Source of the DNA: JADLHS01 sp044225555
GTDB taxonomy: Bacteria > Verrucomicrobiota > Verrucomicrobiia > Limisphaerales > JADLHS01
Assembly: GCA_044225555.1 (NCBI GenBank)
Contig: JBGAIM010000004.1
Coordinates: 372,001-436,000, forward strand
Reading direction: 5' to 3'
Length of the DNA stretch: 64,000 nucleotides
The position numbers and the translations under genes were made by a program. Of this stretch, positions 1-7,966 are shown piece after piece (position 1 is the first letter of the stretch; every line of letters starts with the position of its first letter). The notes beneath the pieces are model-generated. The model searched no databases and had not been told where the DNA came from. It saw nothing but the letters and a program-made list of their open reading frames with translations.

Positions 1-94
1 TGCCGCCAATGATCCCGGCGATCATACCGGGCAACAGCGTCTCGAGGAACAACAAGACCGCACCCAGGATCAGCAATGTGACGATCAGTGCCAT
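1..94 (-). CDS. NfeD-like membrane protein (N-terminal fragment)
   Basis: Only the first 31 codons are inside the window; the gene runs off the left edge. The visible peptide starts MALIVTLLILGAVLLFLE and continues LLPGMIAGIIGG, the hydrophobic segment plus L-P-G turn that opens NfeD-family (nodulation formation efficiency D) integral membrane proteins. It lies 27 bp downstream of the proline-rich gene and in the same direction as floA. NfeD proteins are normally encoded beside flotillins and are thought to assist membrane microdomain assembly. The start is set by the ATG at 92-94. The identification rests on this short segment and on the floA neighbour; the C-terminal OB-fold domain expected of the family cannot be seen here. 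Confidence 0.72.
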   Translation of the reverse strand, partial: MALIVTLLILGAVLLFLETLLPGMIAGIIGG

Positions 95-121
95 GGTTTT
101 CCCGTCCAGATCAATTGTGCC

Positions 122-685
122 TCAAGGTTCCAGACCTTTCGGCGGCCCAAAAACCAGCGAACCGACGAAGGCCCGGCGCACGCCGGCGCGGTCGCGCCAG
201 AGCCCGGACCACTTGCTTCCGTGAGCGCGCCGCTTTGGTCCGGTTCGAATCAGATGATGCTGGACCTGTTCGTCGGTTTCGGCGAACCGCAAGGCCGCCT
301 GTTTTTCGACATCGCTGGCTTCACGCGATTCCTCGGTCACCAAAGTCGCCGCAATGGGCGGTGGCAACACGATTGAAGAACTTGCCCTGCCCGGTGGCAG
401 TGGTGGTGGAGCAGGCCTGCTGCTCACACGCGGAGCGGGTGGAGGTGCGGTCGCCGGTGGAGGTGGCGCCTCGCCCAAGAGCCGCCTCAACGCTTCTTCC
501 ACGTTGAATTCTCCTTGGGGCTTTTGCTGTGACTCCGGGGTGGTCTCCTGCGACCGGCGGGCTTCCCGCTGTTGCTGTTTTTCCTGCCGACGTTGGGACA
601 GCCAGTTGATCAAAGCGCCGACAATGATGATCACTGCGACAATCAGCGGATTGTCAAACAGGCCGGCAGCCAGAATCGGATTCAT
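122..685 (-). CDS. Proline-rich single-pass membrane protein in the flotillin operon
   Basis: A 187-residue protein of unknown function. It begins MNPILAAGLFDNPLIVAVIIIVGALINWLSQRR: an amphipathic start, one transmembrane helix (about residues 12-30), then a highly charged Q/R/E-rich stretch likely to be helical. A short conserved-looking piece (FNVEEALRRLLGE) precedes a long proline/alanine-rich linker (about residues 75-105) and a charged C-terminal tail. The topology suggests a membrane-anchored cytoplasmic protein. It begins 18 bp after the floA stop and ends 27 bp before the nfeD-like start, so it is almost certainly cotranscribed with both. I recognise no named domain. A role in tethering something to flotillin microdomains is inference from position only. 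Confidence 0.7.
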   Translation of the reverse strand: MNPILAAGLFDNPLIVAVIIIVGALINWLSQRRQEKQQQREARRSQETTPESQQKPQGEFNVEEALRRLLGEAPPPPATAPPPAPRVSSRPAPPPLPPGRASSSIVLPPPIAATLVTEESREASDVEKQAALRFAETDEQVQHHLIRTGPKRRAHGSKWSGLWRDRAGVRRAFVGSLVFGPPKGLEP

Positions 686-703
686 GAAAGCAAGGTCGCG
701 ATT

Positions 704-1759
704 TTATTTCTTCGCGTTTTGCGCGCCCGAGGACGGCTCCGGGCCTTCGCCGCCAATGCTCTCGCGCATGGCAGTGTCCGCCTGCACATTCTTGAGGCGG
801 TAATAGTCCATGATTCCCAAATGCCCTTTCTGAAAGGCCGACGCGATGGCGATGGGAATTTGCGCCTCGGCCTCGACCACCCGGGCGCGCATTTCGGAAA
901 CGCGGGCCACCATTTCCTGTTCGGTGGCAACGGCAGCGGCGCGACGAACTTCCGCCTGGGCCTGCGCAATGAGTTTGTTCGCCTCGGCCTGTTCGGCTTG
1001 AAGTTTCGCGCCGACATTTTCGCCGACGTCCACGTCCGCAATATCAATGGACAGAATCTCGAACGCCGTGTTGCTATCGAGCGCCTTGTCCAGAACCGTC
1101 TTGGAAATGCGGTCGGGATTTTCCAGCACATCCTTGTAACTGCCGGACGAACCGATGGTGGTGACGATGCCTTCGCCGACGCGGGCAATAATGGTCTCCT
1201 CGGTCGCACCACCCACAAACCGATCCAGATTCGTGCGCACCGTGACGCGGGCCTTGGCCTTGATAATGATGCCGTCCTTGGCCACGGCATCAATGGTGGT
1301 TTTGCCCGCGCTCGGGGCCGGGCAATCAATGACCTTCGGGTTGACCGAAGTCTTCACGGCTTCCAACACGGTTTTGCCGGTGCCTTTCGTGGCGAGGTCA
1401 ATCGCGCAGGCCCGGTCGAACGGCAGGTTGATGGCCGCTTTTTTGGCGGCAATGAGGGCGAGCACGACCATCTGCACATTGCCGCCGGCCAGATAGTGCG
1501 TGGAGAGATCGTCAATGGTCAGGGGCAGCCCCGACTTCACCGCGGTGATGCGCCCATCCACAACCATCCCCACCGGCACACTGCGCAGGCGCAGCGCGAT
1601 GAGCTCGGTGAACGTCACTTTCGCGCCCGAGAACAGCGCGCGAATATAGATCATGCCGAAGTTCAGCACGAGGATGAGCACCACCAGGATCACCAGCGCA
1701 CCCACACCGTATAGCACCAGGTTCAGACTAATGGGCAATTCAGCGAGAATCGTATTCAT
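704..1759 (-). CDS. floA: Flotillin-like protein FloA
   Basis: A 351-residue SPFH-family protein. It has one N-terminal membrane segment (VLYGVGALVILVVLILVL), then the FloA-type sequence: FSGAKVTFTELIALRLR, the GxVVDGRITAxKxGL region, DLATKGTGKTVLEAV, and the helical ALDSNTAFEILSIDIADVDVGENVGAKLQ segment. Next comes an A/E-rich coiled coil (about residues 225-300) and the family ending AFQKGHLGIMDYYRLKNVQADT. FloA oligomerises on the inner face of the cytoplasmic membrane and organises functional microdomains. I chose the ATG at 1757-1759 (MNTILAELP) rather than one 12 codons upstream because it gives the usual short N-terminus before the membrane segment. It is first in an apparent floA / proline-rich protein / nfeD-like operon; Bacillus has the related pair yqeZ-yqfA. 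Confidence 0.93.
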   Translation of the reverse strand: MNTILAELPISLNLVLYGVGALVILVVLILVLNFGMIYIRALFSGAKVTFTELIALRLRSVPVGMVVDGRITAVKSGLPLTIDDLSTHYLAGGNVQMVVLALIAAKKAAINLPFDRACAIDLATKGTGKTVLEAVKTSVNPKVIDCPAPSAGKTTIDAVAKDGIIIKAKARVTVRTNLDRFVGGATEETIIARVGEGIVTTIGSSGSYKDVLENPDRISKTVLDKALDSNTAFEILSIDIADVDVGENVGAKLQAEQAEANKLIAQAQAEVRRAAAVATEQEMVARVSEMRARVVEAEAQIPIAIASAFQKGHLGIMDYYRLKNVQADTAMRESIGGEGPEPSSGAQNAKK

Positions 1760-1810
1760 GCAGGCATAATGGCGCCACGCCCACGACTTAAACAAGCATT
1801 TCCCGAAGAT

Positions 1811-1842
1811 TACGCCGGAGCGGGATCATCCGTTTTGGCGTA
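1811..1842 (-). terminator. Weak stem-loop after the metallophosphoesterase gene
   Basis: TACGCC at 1811-1816 pairs with GGCGTA at 1837-1842 across a 20-nt loop that contains a further imperfect CGG/CCG pairing. It lies 14 bp beyond the stop codon of the upstream minus-strand gene and about 50 bp before floA. There is no clear T-run, so this is only a candidate 3' structure. Confidence 0.3.
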
Positions 1843-1855
1843 CCACCAATTCAAC

Positions 1856-4693
1856 TCACGGAAGGGCCCGCGCCCGGAAGTACTGAAAGGGCGAATTCGC
1901 GGCGACTTGGTTGGTGAACAGGGCCGGGCCGCCGGTGGGAATGGTGTTCGTGGCAAACGCCGCCCAGTTGGCCAGGTCGGCCGAGCGTTCCAGCACATAG
2001 CTCGAGCCGGGTTTGCCCGCAACCGTCAGTGTTAGCGCGCCCCCAACCGGCACGGACGATTGCCACCCGACAAGCGGAACCCGGCTCGAAAGGTCAAAGA
2101 AATCGAGAAGTTGATTGCTGGTATTGTAAGTCTCCCATGAAAGCTCCCGGCCGTTGACGGTCATGATGTCGAAGTGATGCTGGCTGTGTTCCACTTGCAC
2201 CAACGGCCAGTCCGCCACCACCTCGGTGTCAATGGTGCCACCGCCGCCACCGCTGACGACATACATCACGCCGTTGGTCAGGCCTCGTTGATAACCGTGC
2301 ATGTGGCCACTGATGACCAGGTCCACATGCTTCTGGATGAACAGCGGCACCCAATCGTTCTGCACAAAAGTCTCCCCCGTGTACCCGCCACCGTTCCACA
2401 GGTTCACGTACGGTGGGCGGTGGAAAACGGCGATCCGAAAGGCGGCTCGCTGGGTTTCGGGCCGGTTAAGTTCGGCCAACAACCAGTTGTATTGATCGCC
2501 CGACGTGCTGGTGCTGACTTCGCTGTCGAGAAAGATGAAGCGGCAGTTGCCGTAATCAAAAGCGAACCAGGCTTCGTTGCCGGGCAGCGTGCTGTAGGCG
2601 TAGGACAGGGCGTGTTCGCCGTCGTGATTCCCGCGCGCGTAAATGACCGGCGTAGTCTGGGCGGCGTTCAGAGTTTCCAGCGGCTTGAACCAGTAGTTGT
2701 GCCATTCGGAAATCGCGTTGCCACTGTTCACCATGTCGCCGGCCACGCAAATCATATTCGGCGCATGGGTCAGGAGGTTGGTGACATGGGTGGTCAGAAT
2801 GGAGGTACCACCGTGATTGTCGCCCCACCACGCGGTGACGAACGGGCTCGTGGATTTCGGTGCGGTACGAAAGGAGTAGGTGGCGGTGGCGTTGATGCCA
2901 CTGCGAACGCGATAAACGTAACGCCCCTCCGCCTCCAGCCCCGGAATGGTGGCGCGATGCACGAAGTGCGTGGCATCAATCTGCAACGTCTCAATCTGGC
3001 TGACGGTGTGCTCCGTGACATTGCTGCGCCCCCAATCCACGTAATGCCGCGCGAGGTTGCCGTCGGTTTCCCAGATCAACGTCATGGCGTCCCGGCGAAC
3101 GTCCTGCAGCATGGGCAACTTGGTGATGTTGGGCGTTGGCAATGGAAATGGCTTCTGCAATCGCACAATCAAATCGTCCGCCATGCTGTCGTTGTCGGCA
3201 TCGCGACGATGTTTGCCAATGACTTCGAGCCGGAGCTTCCGCGTGCCCGCCGGCAGCAGACCGGAGAGATTGCGCTGCAACCAGACGCTGTCGGCGGCGA
3301 TGATGCAGCGCACGGCAGAAATCTCCTGCCCCGCCTCATCGAGATAGCCTACGCGATAAAACACTTGATCGTCGAACGTGCCCGCGCCGTAAAAATTCCG
3401 CAGCCATGCTTCGGCATCCAGGGCGGCGCCGGTGTCGAGGTCGTTGGTGGTAAACCCGGTGGCGATGAGATCAATGTCCTGCCGGATCACGGTGTTGCTG
3501 GCGGTGGTGTTGATACCACCGTGGAAGAAATTCGCACCCGTGTGTGGCGCACCTTTGCCGCCACTGGTGGTCAGCACGAGCGGAGTGCCAACGACGGTCT
3601 GCCAGTTGGCGAACAACGATTCAAAACCGCCATTGGCCTGCAGCGGCTGGCCAAAGAGCGGATTGATGGTGCCGCTGGAGCCAAACACGGAAAAGTCGCC
3701 GTCTGACGAATCGGTCACTGCCGGATAACCAACAGCCGTCAGTTTGATGCGATAATTGTTTGTGTCGCCGAGCGCGGGGTGGATGGCCCAGAGGTAATTG
3801 CTCTGACCCATGGCAACCTGCGCCAGATTCTGAAAAAATGTTCCGCCGCGATAGAGATCAATCTGAACGAGCCCGCTGGGATTCGTCACCTTCCATGAAA
3901 TCGTCTGCATGGTTCCGGCTTGAAGGTTCTCGCCGCCATTCGGAGCGACCACTTGAAGGGATGACGGTGCGGCGGGCAAAGGAATCCCGGCTGCGGTGGC
4001 GCCACCCAACGAAGTAACATCCGCAGCCAACATGGCCTCGGACCGGATTTGAATGCTGTTCACGAATCCAATACGAGTCTCATTATTCTCATCGGCAAAC
4101 AACAAGGCGGTTGGATCCAAAGCCCAACGACCATCAAGACCCTCCCCCAGGTCCTGAGTTCCCACCAAGATGCCGTCAATAAACTTGCGCAACTGCTGGG
4201 CCGGGAGCGTCAAGTCCACAACGAAGGCGACGCGATGCCAGGTATCCGCCGGGAGATTCCCGGCATACACGCCGGAAATACCGATGCCATTGCCCGGATC
4301 AACAAAAAAATCGCCATCGTTGCTGTTGGCCGGGTTGGTCTGGAAGAGACTGCGCCATTGTCCGGAACTCGCCGCTGGAAACATCACGTCCATGATCAGG
4401 GTGTACTGATTTACAAAACTGCCGCCGCCGTTGGGCGCGATGCCGTGAGTCACGTCATATCCCTGCGTAGGTGTGGTGGCCGGGAAGCGCATGACGACGG
4501 CACTCTGTCCTCCAATCGTCGCTGGAATGAATACAGTGGTGTTCGCCGTGTCGCCTCGATAGGCGAGCGCGGTGCCGACCGTGGCGGTAAGATTACTGCC
4601 ATTGAAATCCCACTGGCCAGTGACGGCCGCACGAGCGGATTCACTCGCGACGACGACGAGTGCAAAACCCAAGCAGGCAAAAATCCGTCTCAT
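1856..4693 (-). CDS. Secreted TGQWDF-module / calcineurin-like metallophosphoesterase
   Basis: A 945-residue exported protein. A signal peptide (MRRIFACLGFALVVVASESARA) is followed by the TGQWDF LamG-like module (about 23-235), then a Ser-Thr-rich/Kre9-type beta domain (PNGGENLQAGTMQTISWKV), a carbohydrate-binding-like stretch, and a purple-acid-phosphatase-type fibronectin domain (about 525-615). The calcineurin-like metallophosphoesterase carries metal-ligand motifs in order: W-GDNHGG (about 619), GDMVNSGN (about 650), GNHDGEH (about 690), HRPPY (about 760) and GHMHGYQRG (about 800). The last 65 residues form the recurrent C-terminal module ending FQYFRARALP. Likely role: hydrolysis of phosphate esters outside the cytoplasm. 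I start at the ATG at 4691-4693, directly before the signal peptide, and not at an upstream in-frame ATG. It lies 73 bp after the related 4767-6671 gene, with a hairpin between them. Confidence 0.88.
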   Translation of the reverse strand: MRRIFACLGFALVVVASESARAAVTGQWDFNGSNLTATVGTALAYRGDTANTTVFIPATIGGQSAVVMRFPATTPTQGYDVTHGIAPNGGGSFVNQYTLIMDVMFPAASSGQWRSLFQTNPANSNDGDFFVDPGNGIGISGVYAGNLPADTWHRVAFVVDLTLPAQQLRKFIDGILVGTQDLGEGLDGRWALDPTALLFADENNETRIGFVNSIQIRSEAMLAADVTSLGGATAAGIPLPAAPSSLQVVAPNGGENLQAGTMQTISWKVTNPSGLVQIDLYRGGTFFQNLAQVAMGQSNYLWAIHPALGDTNNYRIKLTAVGYPAVTDSSDGDFSVFGSSGTINPLFGQPLQANGGFESLFANWQTVVGTPLVLTTSGGKGAPHTGANFFHGGINTTASNTVIRQDIDLIATGFTTNDLDTGAALDAEAWLRNFYGAGTFDDQVFYRVGYLDEAGQEISAVRCIIAADSVWLQRNLSGLLPAGTRKLRLEVIGKHRRDADNDSMADDLIVRLQKPFPLPTPNITKLPMLQDVRRDAMTLIWETDGNLARHYVDWGRSNVTEHTVSQIETLQIDATHFVHRATIPGLEAEGRYVYRVRSGINATATYSFRTAPKSTSPFVTAWWGDNHGGTSILTTHVTNLLTHAPNMICVAGDMVNSGNAISEWHNYWFKPLETLNAAQTTPVIYARGNHDGEHALSYAYSTLPGNEAWFAFDYGNCRFIFLDSEVSTSTSGDQYNWLLAELNRPETQRAAFRIAVFHRPPYVNLWNGGGYTGETFVQNDWVPLFIQKHVDLVISGHMHGYQRGLTNGVMYVVSGGGGGTIDTEVVADWPLVQVEHSQHHFDIMTVNGRELSWETYNTSNQLLDFFDLSSRVPLVGWQSSVPVGGALTLTVAGKPGSSYVLERSADLANWAAFATNTIPTGGPALFTNQVAANSPFQYFRARALP

Positions 4694-4704
4694 GTTACAA
4701 AAGT

Positions 4705-4746
4705 GCGGGCTTTGGTTGCCTGCGAATTCGCAGGTCCAAAGCCCGC
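4705..4746 (-). terminator. Strong hairpin between two TGQWDF genes (terminator or attenuator)
   Basis: GCGGGCTTTGG (4705-4715) pairs perfectly with CCAAAGCCCGC (4736-4746). Inside sits a second perfect palindrome, CCTGCGAATTCGCAGG (4719-4734), so the RNA can form an 11-bp stem, a small internal loop and a further stem. Read on the minus strand it begins 21 nt after the stop of the 4767-6671 gene, is followed by ACTTTTGT, and ends 12 nt before the ATG of the metallophosphoesterase gene. It fits an intrinsic terminator of the first gene that doubles as an attenuator or translation block for the second. Confidence 0.75.
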
Positions 4747-4766
4747 CGAGGATCGGCCCAGGGCGT

Positions 4767-6671
4767 TTATTGGCGCACCCGGAAGAATTGATTTCCAGTG
4801 GGCGTGGTAACCGTATAGGGATGCCCGGCCCCCGTAACGACCGACCACGGACCAGCGGGGCTGGTGGCACTTTCGAGGACGTTCCCCGTCCAAGCAATCA
4901 CGACGTTGCCGCCAGACTTGGTGGCCTTGATGGCACCAGGAATCTTGTTGGCGGTGGGCGTGCCCATCGCTGCGATGGAGGCGTCCGTCATGCGACCGTT
5001 GCGAATCTGCATGCTGCTGATGTACATCGGTTGGAGATCCCCATCTTCGTCGCCCAGCAGCAACGCCGTTGGCTGCAGCGACCAGCGGAGGTCAACCCCG
5101 CCGCCGGCCAGCGGATCGAGACTGGCTGAGAGGTATTGGGCGTCATGGGCACCGAGGGGTGACGATCCAACGGGACCACTAAGCACGTTGGTGCCATCAA
5201 TGTATTTGCCGAACTCACGTTTGGTCAGGTCGAACGCAAGCGTGACGCGGTGCCACTCGTCGCCGGTCAGGGTCCCCTGATAGGTCGAACTGATTCCCAA
5301 ACCATTCCCCGGATTGAAGAACGCCTCCGCGTCGTTGGTGTTCGTTGGATTGGTCTGAAATAATGACCGATACGCGTTCATGCTGCTGCTCGGACAGAAG
5401 AGATCGAAGATCAGGGTGTATTGGTTCGCATTCGTGCCGCCACCATTCCCGCCAATGTTGTGTGTCATCACGTACCCGCCCCACGAGCTGGCACTGGGCA
5501 CGAAATACATGACGTTGGCTGGCTGGCCGGCGATGTCAACGATGCCAAATGTAGTCGTGGTGCCAAATGTGGTGTCCGCTTGCACCGCCGCATCGAAGAA
5601 TTGCAGGCTTTGACCGAAGGTGGCGGAGAGATCGCCTTGGTTGAAATCCCATTGGCCGGTGACGAAGGCCGCCGGCGTGGGACTGACGGTCAAAACACAC
5701 GGAGGAGAACTCGTGGTGGATTGAATTCCGTTGTTCACCACGACGGTGTAGTTGCCAGCATCGGATGCCTGAACGTTCAAGAGCCGCAGGTTGGCGCTCG
5801 TCTGTCCGGAGACCGGCGAACCGTTGTGATACCATTGATAGGTGTAGGTGCCGGAGCCGACGGCGAAGGCGTTGAAGTAGGTGCCGTTCATTCCCACGAC
5901 ATCGGATTGGTTGGTGGGGGTGACCGTGACGGTCAAATTCGTAAACACGGGAATGGTGGTGGGAATCCCCGCCGCCGTCGCTTTGCCGAGCGCGAAAATG
6001 TCGGTATCCGTGAGCGGCACATCATGAATCTGGACGCTGTTGACAAAGCCGACCGCAGTCTCGCCATCGTTATCCGTAAACAACAACGCGGTGGGATCCA
6101 TCGCCCAACGGCCATCAACCGCTATCGTGTCCAGAACCTGCGAGCCAACCAACGAACCATCGATGTATTTCTTCAACTGGCCGGTGGCTGCGGAGAGATC
6201 GAACACGAAGGCCACGCGATGCCAGGTATCTGCCTGAATCGATCCGCTGTAGTTGCCGCTGATGCCGATGCCATTGCCGTTATCAACAAAGAGATCCGCG
6301 TCGTTGCCGTTGCCGGTAGCCGTCTGGAAGAGGCCACGCCACGTACCTGAGCTCGCCGCCGGGTACATGATATCCATGATCAGGGTGTACTGATTCACGT
6401 AGCTGCCACCGCCATTGGGCGCAATGCCGTGGGTCATGATGTAGCCCTGGGTCGCATCTGCCGCTGGGAAGTTCATGACCACCGCGGTACCGCCACCGAT
6501 GGTGGCGGTGGTAAAGGTGGTCGGGGTGATGCCGAAATCGGCCAGATCCGCGCCGACCGTGGCGACGAAATTACTATTGTTGAAATCCCATTGGCCGGTT
6601 ACAGCCGCGCGCAGCGGAAGCCCAAGACCAAGGACCAGGATCATGGTAAGGTAGGTGAGAACACGTTTCAT
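4767..6671 (-). CDS. Secreted protein with two TGQWDF (LamG-like) modules and an Ig domain
   Basis: A 634-residue exported protein with no recognisable catalytic domain. It has a signal peptide (MKRVLTYLTMILVLGLGLPLRA) and a first TGQWDF module (about 22-235). An Ig-like domain of the bacterial I-set type follows (YTYQWYHNGSPVSGQ and DAGNYTVVVNNG, about 245-330). A second, more diverged TGQWDF module spans about 335-580, and the short C-terminal module ends TGNQFFRVRQ. The modules look like concanavalin-fold beta-sandwiches (HGIAPNGGGSYVNQYTL, DTWHRVAF, KKYIDG, GFVNSVQI), so glycan or surface binding is a reasonable inference. The neighbouring metallophosphoesterase carries a close copy of module 1, which suggests duplication. 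The start is the ATG at 6669-6671 before the signal peptide. Confidence 0.85.
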   Translation of the reverse strand: MKRVLTYLTMILVLGLGLPLRAAVTGQWDFNNSNFVATVGADLADFGITPTTFTTATIGGGTAVVMNFPAADATQGYIMTHGIAPNGGGSYVNQYTLIMDIMYPAASSGTWRGLFQTATGNGNDADLFVDNGNGIGISGNYSGSIQADTWHRVAFVFDLSAATGQLKKYIDGSLVGSQVLDTIAVDGRWAMDPTALLFTDNDGETAVGFVNSVQIHDVPLTDTDIFALGKATAAGIPTTIPVFTNLTVTVTPTNQSDVVGMNGTYFNAFAVGSGTYTYQWYHNGSPVSGQTSANLRLLNVQASDAGNYTVVVNNGIQSTTSSPPCVLTVSPTPAAFVTGQWDFNQGDLSATFGQSLQFFDAAVQADTTFGTTTTFGIVDIAGQPANVMYFVPSASSWGGYVMTHNIGGNGGGTNANQYTLIFDLFCPSSSMNAYRSLFQTNPTNTNDAEAFFNPGNGLGISSTYQGTLTGDEWHRVTLAFDLTKREFGKYIDGTNVLSGPVGSSPLGAHDAQYLSASLDPLAGGGVDLRWSLQPTALLLGDEDGDLQPMYISSMQIRNGRMTDASIAAMGTPTANKIPGAIKATKSGGNVVIAWTGNVLESATSPAGPWSVVTGAGHPYTVTTPTGNQFFRVRQ

Positions 6672-6732
6672 AAGTTGGTGGTTGTTAAGATTGATTTGCA
6701 GGCGAAGAACTATCACATGACCACGTCGCCTT

Positions 6733-6805
6733 GTATCGCCCGTTTAGGGGAGGCCACTAACGAAGCGAGCTTATTGTCACATCACCTCCCCTAAACGGGC
6801 GATAC
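6733..6805. repeat. Inverted repeat with perfect 21-bp arms
   Basis: Positions 6733-6753 (GTATCGCCCGTTTAGGGG followed by AGG) are the exact reverse complement of 6785-6805; the loop is 31 nt (6754-6784). It sits in the 279-bp divergent region between the 4767-6671 gene and the pseudopilin gene, about 62 bp from the former's start. The left arm and the next few bases are nearly repeated at 10200-10221. It could be a REP/MITE-like element, a terminator-like structure or an operator; there is no gene inside it. Confidence 0.8.
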
Positions 6806-6950
6806 CGGACAAGCCCAGAGTGTTTTAATAAGTCCTTAAACCGATGCCACCACCTGAACCCGTGAGCGAAACCGCTATTGGTAGCATAAAAGTGTGGGCG
6901 AGCGCGCGGGCGCTCCCCCGGGTCAGTTTGAGCATTGTCGGATCGACCTT

Positions 6951-7763
6951 ATGAGGAAATCACTGCCAGCGACTGTCCGCCGCGGACACCGGGGCTTCAC
7001 CTTGATCGAACTGCTGGTCGTCATCGCCATCATCGCCATTCTGGCGGCCATGCTGCTGCCCGCCCTCGCCAAGGCCAAGGAGAAGGCGAAGCGGACCAAC
7101 TGCATCAGCAATCTCAAGCAGATGGGGGTGGGCATGTTGATGTACGGGGCCGATGATTCCCACGGCTATCTGTCCGGGACGTACGATGATTACGATGACG
7201 ACCTCACTTGGCTGTATCCGGAATACATTTCATCGGCTGTGGCCCAATCCGTGTTTGTTTGCCCCTCCACGCAAAACTACATCGGCACCAACACCGCCGT
7301 GCATCCGCGGAATGGCCGAACCGTGCTGTCGGACATGTTGGTTCAGGCGCGCTACAAGCGGCGGCAAAGCGCCGGGGACGCGGACGTGCGCGGCACCAGT
7401 TACGAGATTTACGGCTTCATGAACAATGACGGCGGCATCAGCACCAAGCACTTTTACTACGGTCAGACCGTGACCTCCGCCGGGATCAAAAAGTCTGAGC
7501 GCACCATTCAAAACTACACGCACAAAAACCGCCCCTTCGGACTGCAAAATCAGCGGGTCAGCCCCACGCAAATCTGGCTGATTTTTGACGGCGACCGCCA
7601 GGGGCCCGGCGCCATCGGCAATTACCCCGACAAGAACGACGACCATGGTGCCGAAGGCGGGAACATCCTCTTCTGCGACGGTCATGTTCAGTTCGTCAAA
7701 GGTGGAATGAACTGGGTAATTTCCTACGAGACAGGCCAGGACGAAAGTCGCAGCGGCCCCTGA
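6951..7763 (+). CDS. Type II secretion-like pseudopilin (prepilin-type protein)
   Basis: A 270-residue protein with a prepilin signal: a short basic leader (MRKSLPATVRRGHRG) cut before FTLIELLVVIAIIAILAAM. The +5 glutamate and the long hydrophobic helix end in LLPALAKAKEKAKRTNCISNLKQMG, the arrangement of the verrucomicrobial/planctomycete pseudopilin-like proteins. The globular part ends with the H-x(n)-DG motif (HGAEGGNILFCDGHVQF, about residues 240-256), which here has ten residues between H and DG where nine are usual. Such proteins are exported to the periplasm and processed by prepilin peptidase; their individual functions are mostly unknown and genomes carry many copies. I use the ATG at 6951 because it gives a normal-length leader. 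No other pilus or secretion gene is adjacent, so this is an orphan copy. Confidence 0.88.
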   Translation: MRKSLPATVRRGHRGFTLIELLVVIAIIAILAAMLLPALAKAKEKAKRTNCISNLKQMGVGMLMYGADDSHGYLSGTYDDYDDDLTWLYPEYISSAVAQSVFVCPSTQNYIGTNTAVHPRNGRTVLSDMLVQARYKRRQSAGDADVRGTSYEIYGFMNNDGGISTKHFYYGQTVTSAGIKKSERTIQNYTHKNRPFGLQNQRVSPTQIWLIFDGDRQGPGAIGNYPDKNDDHGAEGGNILFCDGHVQFVKGGMNWVISYETGQDESRSGP

Positions 7764-7966
7764 GACTGCTCGCACCACGCCTCCGCTTTTGGTCGGAGTA
7801 GTTTCGGTTCAGCCTCCCCGTACTCCGCGGGCAGCACTCTCCCCTCATTTGCAGGACGACAAAAACAGTCCATTCGCGAGACGCGGGACAATGCAAGGTT
7901 GACGTGAGCAAGGTGTGTCGCCGATGCTGAACGCCTAAGAAAACTCCTAGGGAAAGTCAGGGCTGC

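Noticed and set aside
242..253. GGTTCGAATC, resembling a tRNA T-loop
   Set aside because: It lies inside the proline-rich gene, and no acceptor stem, anticodon arm or D-arm can be folded around it.
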